Shown here: piece after piece, positions 26,553 through 34,041 of the stretch
Layout of the letters: every line of letters starts with the position of its first letter
Numbering within the stretch: position 1 is the first letter of the stretch
Origin: Verrucomicrobiota bacterium
GTDB taxonomy: Bacteria; Verrucomicrobiota; Verrucomicrobiia; Verrucomicrobiales; DEV007
Reading direction: 5' to 3'
DNA: 52,782 nucleotides
NCBI GenBank assembly: GCA_024277195.1
Contig: JAJRVS010000214.1
Coordinates: forward strand, 1-52,782
Notes under the pieces: generated by a model
Told to the model about the DNA's origin: nothing
Database searches by the model: none
Seen by the model: the letters and a program-made list of their open reading frames with translations, nothing else
Program-made: the position numbers and the translations under genes

Positions 26553-28262
26553 ATGAGATCCTTCTACCTATTTACCGCTGCTCTTTCCCTATCCATCATT
26601 CATGGATACAGCGAACCCACTGCCAAAAATAATCATATCACCGGACTCTGGTTGATGGGACAATCCTTGTGTGAGGGCGCACAATCCTTACCTATCGTCA
26701 CCTCCGCCGATACCGGTCATGGCAACTTCTCTTTCAAACGCGGCGTGCGCACCTGGCGCTATGGCGATCACAACAAGGATCCGCAACAACGCGCCAACGA
26801 GCAATTTGTTTTCACTTCACTCACTGCCCACCTATTTGGTGGCCTGGGAGAAACCATCGCCAACGGCCTGGCGGACCATCTCAGTTTTAGTTTAGCAAAA
26901 TCAAAAAACGCCCCATCCAAGCAGCCTATCCGCGCCCCGTTTTTGGTCTCTTACGCCGGTCAGGGCGGGCGTATGATCGATGAACTTTCCCAAACCGATC
27001 AAAGCAGCGATGCCCGCACACCCAAATCGAGGCAGCACGGTGGAGGCTACTACCGGACCAGTCTCGACGATGCCCGCCGCGCTCGCCAACAAGCTGAAAC
27101 CGTGGGTAAAACTTTCTCCATCGGCGCGCTGGTCTGGATGCAGGGAGAAGCCAATGGCGGACCCACCGGAGGCATCAATCCCAGTCGCTGGGATGAAGAA
27201 TTACCACGCCCGGGAGGACTGCAATGGTACCGTGACCGACTGATTGCTTACCGCCAACAGTGGTCGCACGACCTACAGGCGATCACCGGACAAAGTGGCG
27301 AGCTTCCCCTGTTCACCTACCAGACTCAAGGGGTAGCAGGCGAAGCTCAGCTCATGGCAGCCGATCAGAATCCGCACATCACCATGGTCGGTCCTCACTA
27401 CATGGTGGCGAGCGGTCTCAACAGTCAATACGCAAAACGATACGGGGCTGCCATCCATCTGTCAGCCGACGGCGAACGCTGGTATGGAGAACAAGTTGCC
27501 AAAGTGATGCAGCGCGTTCTCACCGCAGGCGAAAAATGGCAACCACTGCGACCACTCAAAGCAACCATCGCTGACGACCGTAAAAGCGTGTTGATTGACT
27601 TCCACGTTCCCCGCCCGCCATTGGTATTGGATCATGACTTCCTCGCTCGACAACATTATAAAGTCGGCGAGGCTTTTTCATCTCTCAACGGATTGCAAAT
27701 ACGCAACTCGGCAAGGGCGGTTTCATTGATCCGCTCCATCGAAGTGGCCTCCCCTACCGCACTCCGCATTCGTCTGGCCTCCCCCTTAAAAAATGACACT
27801 GACTATCATGTCAGCTATGGACAATCTTATGCCGGTCAATTTGGAGAAATCGCCAGCATCCGTGAAGGGCCGAAGCTTGGTGAACAAAAAACCACGGAGC
27901 TTCTGATCAAAGGTGACCTGAGCCAACAACTGTCGCCCTTGAGCAAGGAAGGTGCCTTCAATGTTTCAAATACGAACACGGCAGGACCATACACCCAGGC
28001 CAGCATCCGTCATCTCTACGTCGAAAACGGCTTCACTGTGCTACGTTTTGAAAACCGCGAACTGCGTAGTCAAGTCAAGTTCAGCTCCGAGCAAATGCTC
28101 ACCGCTCACCGGCCTTTTGCCTACGGCAACCTGCGCGATTCTGATCCTGCACAATCGATTTATCAATTCGCCGACAAGACCTACGGAAATCGCGCCGGAC
28201 AAAACTACCCGCTGTGGAACTGGTGCGTGCTCTTCAAACAATTTCCAATTTCTGACCAATGA
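26553..28262 (+). CDS. Secreted sialate O-acetylesterase-like SGNH hydrolase
   Basis: A signal peptide (MRSFYLFTAALSLSIIHGYS) precedes the SASA/SGNH esterase blocks: LMGQS (S38, nucleophile), LVWMQGEANGG (oxyanion hole) and AIHLSADGERWYGE (catalytic His). The 569-residue length includes a C-terminal beta domain of about 200 residues. Enzymes of this family remove O-acetyl groups from sugars such as sialic acid, xylan or other glycans. Its 3' end overlaps the next start by 4 bp (ATGA), so the two are translationally coupled. Confidence 0.85.
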   Translation: MRSFYLFTAALSLSIIHGYSEPTAKNNHITGLWLMGQSLCEGAQSLPIVTSADTGHGNFSFKRGVRTWRYGDHNKDPQQRANEQFVFTSLTAHLFGGLGETIANGLADHLSFSLAKSKNAPSKQPIRAPFLVSYAGQGGRMIDELSQTDQSSDARTPKSRQHGGGYYRTSLDDARRARQQAETVGKTFSIGALVWMQGEANGGPTGGINPSRWDEELPRPGGLQWYRDRLIAYRQQWSHDLQAITGQSGELPLFTYQTQGVAGEAQLMAADQNPHITMVGPHYMVASGLNSQYAKRYGAAIHLSADGERWYGEQVAKVMQRVLTAGEKWQPLRPLKATIADDRKSVLIDFHVPRPPLVLDHDFLARQHYKVGEAFSSLNGLQIRNSARAVSLIRSIEVASPTALRIRLASPLKNDTDYHVSYGQSYAGQFGEIASIREGPKLGEQKTTELLIKGDLSQQLSPLSKEGAFNVSNTNTAGPYTQASIRHLYVENGFTVLRFENRELRSQVKFSSEQMLTAHRPFAYGNLRDSDPAQSIYQFADKTYGNRAGQNYPLWNWCVLFKQFPISDQ

Positions 28263-29938
28263 ACTCAAAAAAAACCACTACGAAATCAGGTTTATCCCGA
28301 CGCCAATTCATTCGTACCAGCACCCTTGCCGGAGCTGCAACCATGGGATATAGCTCCACAGGATTTGGCCAAAACCTCAATCACCGTGAAGCTCTGTCTA
28401 AGCGCAAAATCCGCGTAGTGGTTCAGCATGATGCCCACGTGGTCATGCAGGATTGCCGCAAACACTTCGGCGCTGATCAAGCATCCTTTGATACTTTTAG
28501 CGAAGCGGTATTCTCTCACATGGATGATCCCCAAAGCCAAATCGACTCGATTTGCTGGGATCTCAATGGAGCCTCACCAGGATCGGTCTACCCCAGTGGG
28601 ATCCTCCCCCCTGTAGATAACCCCTTGTTAAAAGTGTGGTATAAGGTGGACATTGATTGGATCAAGGAACTGTTGAAAGAATCCCGAAAACGAAAACTAG
28701 AAGCTTTCTGGAACTACCGCATCAGTGAAGTGGACGGCTTGGCAGGTGGCGGTTTGGCGAAAGAAAAAATGAGTCCACTGAAAGCCGCTCACCCTGATTG
28801 GCTCGTCCCCGACACCTGGTGGTGGCAAGGCATGTGGAATCTAGCGTCTCCGGGTTTGCGCGAACACAAAATCGAAGTGCTGCGTGAACTGGTCACTCGT
28901 TATGACTTCGATGGTGTTCAGATTGATTTTTCCCGCCACACCCCCTGCCTCCCGATAGGGCAGCAATGGGAAATGCGCGAACACGTCACCGAGTTCATGC
29001 AAATGGTCCGACTGCTGCTTGACGAGTCAGGAAAAAAACGAAAGCACCCTATTTTATTAGCCGCAAAAGTACCACGTAATCTGGAAGGCTGCCGCATCGA
29101 CGGCTTCGATATCAAGGCATGGGCAGATAAGAAACTGGTGGACATACTCACTCTGGGATCACGATCAATCGATGTGGAAGTGGAAGCTTTTCGCAACTTG
29201 GTCGGAGATCAAATCCAATTGCAACCTTGTTTCGATGACCATCACGCCACCGACGGCTACCGCCATCAATCGATTGAGTTTCTGCGTGGCGTATTCGCCA
29301 ATCATTGGCAACGCGGTGCGGACAGCGTGACCACATTCAACTGGTCCACCGGTATTCCTGATGCCGCAAAAAAAGTGGGATCCGAAATTGGTCCACTGTC
29401 GCAACAGGTCGCATACCAGGAAATTGGTGCCCCCGCCTCCATGGTCGGCAAGGACAAAATTTTCGCGATCGAACGCCGCGGGGGTTATCCCTGGTCAGAC
29501 GGATTTTTTAATCACAATCACACTTCGCCTTTGCCGGCAGTTCTTTCGCAAGACAAGGCAGACATCCTTTTACCTTTACACATCAGTGATGCCCCGAAGG
29601 CGACTCAATCAACCCATCCCAAGTTCACCCTTCGTTGCATTTTATTCGGCGCAAAAGCGGACGACTCGTTCGAGTTCCGTATCAACAACACTCCGCTCAC
29701 GACAGGTGTGCGGGACACTGAATGGAAAGATGCCCAGATCTTTTCCCCCAAGCGCCAGCCCACATCCGGTGGCAAAGGGCTTTATAAAATCAATCCCAAA
29801 CAACAACTGCTGCGAATCGATTGCCTCGTGCCCAACAATGCCTGGCAACAAGGCCTCAATCAGATTTCCATCCGTCTGACTTCGATAAATAAAAAGCCAG
29901 TTCAAATCGAAAAATTAGAAGCTCACCTCAAATACTGA
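28259..29938 (+). CDS. Tat-exported glycoside hydrolase-like TIM-barrel protein
   Basis: The 559-residue product has a twin-arginine signal (SRRQFIRTSTLAG, then GFGQ). A TIM barrel follows that resembles uncharacterised glycosidase families (GHL10/DUF187 type): SICWDLNGASPG, LEAFWNYRISE, FDGVQIDFSRH (with an Asp at a catalytic-acid position) and PILLAAKVPR. The C-terminal 150 residues form a beta domain. I do not recognise a named family and the substrate is unknown. It overlaps the previous gene by 4 bp and is followed after 7 bp by the amidohydrolase-aminotransferase fusion. Confidence 0.75.
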   Translation: MNSKKTTTKSGLSRRQFIRTSTLAGAATMGYSSTGFGQNLNHREALSKRKIRVVVQHDAHVVMQDCRKHFGADQASFDTFSEAVFSHMDDPQSQIDSICWDLNGASPGSVYPSGILPPVDNPLLKVWYKVDIDWIKELLKESRKRKLEAFWNYRISEVDGLAGGGLAKEKMSPLKAAHPDWLVPDTWWWQGMWNLASPGLREHKIEVLRELVTRYDFDGVQIDFSRHTPCLPIGQQWEMREHVTEFMQMVRLLLDESGKKRKHPILLAAKVPRNLEGCRIDGFDIKAWADKKLVDILTLGSRSIDVEVEAFRNLVGDQIQLQPCFDDHHATDGYRHQSIEFLRGVFANHWQRGADSVTTFNWSTGIPDAAKKVGSEIGPLSQQVAYQEIGAPASMVGKDKIFAIERRGGYPWSDGFFNHNHTSPLPAVLSQDKADILLPLHISDAPKATQSTHPKFTLRCILFGAKADDSFEFRINNTPLTTGVRDTEWKDAQIFSPKRQPTSGGKGLYKINPKQQLLRIDCLVPNNAWQQGLNQISIRLTSINKKPVQIEKLEAHLKY

Positions 29939-29945
29939 TACCCTC

Positions 29946-32291
29946 ATGTCTATTTCCCTCATCACCCAACTCACTGACGCTGACCATAAAATGATTCGTC
30001 AGGCCTGCGATGATTTTGTGCCTGACAAGATCTTCGATATTCATGCCCATCTATTTCACTCGAAGCATTTCGCCGCAGGGAAACGCCCGGAATTCCTCGC
30101 AGAGGACACTGGTTACGGAATGACAGATTTCCGCGAAGCTCTTGGTCGCTGGTTGCCCAATCGGGAAGTCGAAGGACTTTTCTTTGGCTACCCCTCACCG
30201 GGCAATGACCGGGTAGGTGAAAATCACTGGGTTGCCTCGCAGCTCGAACAATATCCCGAGCAGCGCTTGAGCCGTAAGCTCGCTCTGGTCTCTCCTGAAG
30301 ACGGTGAAGAGGCCACTCGAACACTGATCCAGGAACGTGGATTCAACGGTATCAAACCCTACCGTCTTTACGCGCCGGTGGACGATACCAATCAAGCCCG
30401 TATCGAGGAATTCGCCCCGCGCTGGATGTGGCAGATTTGCCATGATATCAAGGGCGTGATGGTGCTTCACATCATGCGCAGCGAAGGCATCGCCGATCCG
30501 GATAATCTGGAAAGCATCGAACGGCTCTGTAAGGAGTTCCCCGACTGCCGTCTGGTTCTTGCCCATATTGCGCGTTCGTTCAACTACCGCAATGCGCGGA
30601 CAGCTCTGCGAAAAATCGAATCACTCGACAATGTGGTCGTCGACACTTCGGCGGTGACCGAAGTCGAAGCGATGCGGGTCGCCCTCGATTCCCTCGGTCC
30701 GCAACGCGTGCTGTTCGGCAGTGATTACATGGTCAGTGAATTGCGCGGAAAATGTTTCACCATGGGTGACGGATTTTCCTGGATCTATACCGAGAATCTG
30801 CCCTCACCCGCAGTCACAGCTTTTGAAAATTCGGCGCTGGTCGGCGTTGAATCTTTGCTCTGCCTGCGTGAGGCTTTTGACATCGGCGGTTTCAACTCAG
30901 CAGACGCGCAAGACGTCTTCCACGACAATGCTTTGAGACTATTATCGCCCCATCTGGATGACTCCGATGTCCCAAAAAGTCCGAGCGGTCCGGAACTCGC
31001 ATCCACCGCTCAGCAGAGTATTTCCTGCGGCACCGGCCTGCTATCCAAACGTCCGGAAAGCTTTGATCCGGCGACCTGGCCTGCTTATTTTTCTCGCGCG
31101 TCCGGTTCTTATATCTGGGACATGAGCGGACGCAAGTTGATGGATTTCACCGGCGGAGCGGGAGCCATCCTGCTCGGACACAGTGATCCCGACGTCAATG
31201 CCGCAGTGCGTCGCCGACTCAGTCTGGGAACCTATTCCATCCTCGCCTCACCGGATGAAGTGACCCTCGCCGAAACCTTGATCGACCTACACCCCTGGGC
31301 TGACAAAGTGCGTTATGCCCGTGGAGGTGGTGAAGCCCTGAGCATCGCCGCCCGTATTGCCCGCGCCGCCACCGGACGCAGCAAAATTGTGTTCTGTGGA
31401 TACCATGGCTGGAGCGATTGGTATTTGTCCGCCAACCTCTCCGGAACTGAAGCTCTCGAAGGCCACCTCCTACCCGGTCTGGAGCCACATCGTGTGCCTT
31501 CCGAACTCGCCGGAACGGCGATCCCATTTAAATACAACGATTACCAGGCTTTCGAAAAAGCCTTCGCCGCTGCCGATGACCAACCTGCCGCTGTCATCAT
31601 GGAGCCGATGCGCGCTGAATTGCCGCGTGATGGTTTTATGGAAAAAATCGTAGCCCGTTGCCGAGCTGCAGGAACCGCTTTCATCATCGATGAAGTCACC
31701 GCTGGTTGGCGCTTTGGTTTCCCCGGTGGCTGTGCCAAAATAGGCATCGAACCCGACATCGCCGTTTACGCCAAAGCCATGTCCAACGGCATCCCCTGCG
31801 CCGCCATCGTCGGACGTGGCGAAATCATGGATGCCGCCAATGACAGTTTCATTTCCTCAAGCTACTGGACCGACGGCATCGGCCCCGCTGCTGCCCTGGC
31901 CTGCATCAATAAAATGCAGCGTAGGGGAACCCAAAACCATGTCTGGTCATTGGGAGAAAAACTACAGGGAAAATTACGCCAACTCGCCGAGCAACATCCG
32001 GAACTCAAACTCAAAATCGGCAGCCAAGCCTGCGCGCCTTCGCTCGCCTTTCAACTCGGTGAAGACAGCCTCGCCACCAAAACCCTGATGATCCGCGAAA
32101 TGCTCAAACGAGGCTTCCTGTTTTCAAGCCAACTCTACGTTTTGGGCACACACGATGAAAACCAGATCAACAGCATGTTAACCGCCCTCGATGAAAGCCT
32201 TGGCGAATTGGATAAACTGCAAACCGAAGGCAAGCTGCAAAACCAAGTGGGCGACAAAAAAGCCAGCGCCGGTTTTGGCCGATTGGCTTAA
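29946..32291 (+). CDS. Amidohydrolase fused to class III aminotransferase
   Basis: This 781-residue protein without a signal peptide joins two complete-looking enzymes. Residues about 25-335 are an amidohydrolase-2 barrel: H33 and H35 in FDIHAH, K137 in GIKPYR, H175 in VLHIM, H207 in LAHIA and D260 in FGSDY. Residues about 370-755 resemble glutamate-1-semialdehyde aminomutase and other class III PLP enzymes: ARGGGEALSIAARIAR, YHGWSDWY, FIIDEVTAGWR (D582) and YAKAMSNG (K610, PLP Schiff base). The linker (about 337-370) is Ser/Pro-rich. I infer coupled hydrolysis or decarboxylation and transamination of an amino-sugar-derived intermediate. It ends the operon. A read-through of two genes is excluded because there is one uninterrupted frame. 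Confidence 0.88.
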   Translation: MSISLITQLTDADHKMIRQACDDFVPDKIFDIHAHLFHSKHFAAGKRPEFLAEDTGYGMTDFREALGRWLPNREVEGLFFGYPSPGNDRVGENHWVASQLEQYPEQRLSRKLALVSPEDGEEATRTLIQERGFNGIKPYRLYAPVDDTNQARIEEFAPRWMWQICHDIKGVMVLHIMRSEGIADPDNLESIERLCKEFPDCRLVLAHIARSFNYRNARTALRKIESLDNVVVDTSAVTEVEAMRVALDSLGPQRVLFGSDYMVSELRGKCFTMGDGFSWIYTENLPSPAVTAFENSALVGVESLLCLREAFDIGGFNSADAQDVFHDNALRLLSPHLDDSDVPKSPSGPELASTAQQSISCGTGLLSKRPESFDPATWPAYFSRASGSYIWDMSGRKLMDFTGGAGAILLGHSDPDVNAAVRRRLSLGTYSILASPDEVTLAETLIDLHPWADKVRYARGGGEALSIAARIARAATGRSKIVFCGYHGWSDWYLSANLSGTEALEGHLLPGLEPHRVPSELAGTAIPFKYNDYQAFEKAFAAADDQPAAVIMEPMRAELPRDGFMEKIVARCRAAGTAFIIDEVTAGWRFGFPGGCAKIGIEPDIAVYAKAMSNGIPCAAIVGRGEIMDAANDSFISSSYWTDGIGPAAALACINKMQRRGTQNHVWSLGEKLQGKLRQLAEQHPELKLKIGSQACAPSLAFQLGEDSLATKTLMIREMLKRGFLFSSQLYVLGTHDENQINSMLTALDESLGELDKLQTEGKLQNQVGDKKASAGFGRLA

Positions 32292-32328
32292 ACCATTCCT
32301 CCAGATTCCACAACCCGCATCTTTTGAA

Positions 32329-32394
32329 CATCAGTGGCCATCAGAGGTTAACAAATATTTCAACCACTGATGCACACTGAGAAACACTGATTTA
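32329..32394. repeat. AGTG-type imperfect palindromic repeat, copy 1
   Basis: The right part, AACCACTGATGCACACTG then AAACACTGAT, matches 49178-49257. The left part, ATCAGTGGCCATCAGAGGTT, is its approximate reverse complement. It lies in the 32292-32518 gap between the operon end and the convergent DUF1501 gene. Confidence 0.6.
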
Positions 32395-32456
32395 TGGTAA
32401 CAATTCAGGTCGAACCCATCCGATATTCATCTGATTTCTAATTTGTTATCAACCTA

Positions 32457-32480
32457 GGGCAGCCGAAGCGCCCGCCCTAC
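32457..32480. repeat. GC-rich repeat, copy 3 (inverted)
   Basis: The reverse complement reads GTAGGGCGGGCGCTTCGGCT, related to 3694-3717 and 23074-23098. It lies beyond the stop of the DUF1501 gene (32519). Confidence 0.35.
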
Positions 32481-32518
32481 AAAAGATGCCCCAATCATGA
32501 ATAGAGCAAATACAACTA

Positions 32519-34021
32519 TCACGCCATCACGTCCTTGATCACATGGCCATGCACCACGGTCAGGCGGCGTTCGAGTCCATTGTGATAGTAGGTCAGACGT
32601 TCGTGGTCAAAACCCATCAACCGTAAAATCGTTGCGTTAAAATCGTATAAAGTCAGCGGATTCTCAGCCACCTTGAAGCCAAATTCGTCGCTCGCCCCGT
32701 AACTGGTTCCAGCATTAACTCCCGCGCCCATGAACCATGCCGTGAACGCTCCCGGATTATGATCCCTACCGGTTCCATTTTCCTGCAAAAAAGGCATGCG
32801 TCCAAATTCAGTACACCAAACCACCAGAGTATCATCCAGCATGCCTCGCTGTTTCATATCCTGCAGCAGGGCCGCAGTCGGTTGATCCATGATCTCCGCT
32901 TGCATACCATGGGTTTTCTCCAAATCATTATGCGAATCCCAGTTGGTGATTCCGTTGCCACCACTGGCATCCGAACCGTTGAACAACTGCACCACCCTCA
33001 CCCCTTGCTCCAACAACCTCCGTGCCAAAATGCAATTCCTCGCGTATGCCTTTTTGGTATCACTGCCACTGTTGGTGCCATACTGACGATGAATAAAAGC
33101 AGGTTCCTGATCGATGCGGGTGACTTCTGGAATCGACAGTTGCATCTTGCCAGCCAACTCGTAACTCGCGATACGGGCGGCCAAATCAGCATCCCCCGGG
33201 TATTGGTTCAGGTGTTTGTCATTCAAACGTACCAACAAATCCACCGCTCGTTTTTTGCCCGCTGGTGATTGTGATGCACTGCTTTTGAGATTGGCAGGTG
33301 GATTGGTCGCATTAAAATCAGTCCCCTGAAAAGCTGCCGGCAAAAAACCCGATCCCCAGTCATTTTTACCCGAACGCGGTTTCCCGCGTGGGTCTTCAAT
33401 CGCCACAAACGCGGGCAAGGACTCGTTCTCACTGCCAAGCGCATAGGTCATCCAAGATCCCAATGACGGAAAACCCTCAAAAGTGGAGCCCGTATTGATC
33501 AAGTTCTCCGCTTGTGGATGTGCGCTGGTCTGGGTGGTCAGCGAGTGCACAAAACACATGTCGTCCGCCATCTCTGCGAGGTTCGGCAACAGGTCGGAAA
33601 TCATTTTTCCCGACTGACCCCGCGGACGGAATTTCCACGGTGACTGCGCCACGCTACCGGTCGGCCCGGAAAAAGTAACCGCAGGCAAACCTGGTGGTTT
33701 TTTACCATGAAACCGTGCCAGATCCGGTTTGTAATCAAAGGTATCAATGTGACTGACCGCACCCGGACAAGAAATAATCAGTAGCTTTTTTGCCTTTACT
33801 GGAAACATCGGTTTCCGTGCCGCGTAAGGATCACTGGAATTAATTTGAGGGCGAAACGGGCCTTTCGCCTTGGATGAATTTGCTAACAAGGAGTCAGCGC
33901 CGAGCAGTTGTAACAGTGAAAAACCTCCCATCAACCCTGCGGTTTGACCAAGGAAATTGCGCCGGTCAAGCAGGCTTCGCCCCATGGCAGATAAATGTGT
34001 CGCGTCGCGATTGTGATGCAT
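32519..34021 (-). CDS. DUF1501-family Tat-exported protein
   Basis: DUF1501 proteins are sulfatase/phosphatase-fold proteins nearly always encoded next to PSCyt1/DUF1549/DUF1553 cytochromes in Planctomycetota and Verrucomicrobiota. The 500-residue product has a Tat-like signal (LDRRNFLGQTAGLMGGFSLL). It has the family phrases KAKKLLIISCPGAVSHIDTFDYKP, VVQLFNGSDASGGNGITNWDSH, TLVVWCTEFGRMPF and GRDHNPGAFTAWFMGAGV. The upstream partner cytochrome gene ends 20 bp before its start. The biochemical role of this pair is not established. Confidence 0.93.
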   Translation of the reverse strand: MHHNRDATHLSAMGRSLLDRRNFLGQTAGLMGGFSLLQLLGADSLLANSSKAKGPFRPQINSSDPYAARKPMFPVKAKKLLIISCPGAVSHIDTFDYKPDLARFHGKKPPGLPAVTFSGPTGSVAQSPWKFRPRGQSGKMISDLLPNLAEMADDMCFVHSLTTQTSAHPQAENLINTGSTFEGFPSLGSWMTYALGSENESLPAFVAIEDPRGKPRSGKNDWGSGFLPAAFQGTDFNATNPPANLKSSASQSPAGKKRAVDLLVRLNDKHLNQYPGDADLAARIASYELAGKMQLSIPEVTRIDQEPAFIHRQYGTNSGSDTKKAYARNCILARRLLEQGVRVVQLFNGSDASGGNGITNWDSHNDLEKTHGMQAEIMDQPTAALLQDMKQRGMLDDTLVVWCTEFGRMPFLQENGTGRDHNPGAFTAWFMGAGVNAGTSYGASDEFGFKVAENPLTLYDFNATILRLMGFDHERLTYYHNGLERRLTVVHGHVIKDVMA

Positions 34022-34041
34022 AAAATCTTAATGTTTAGAAG

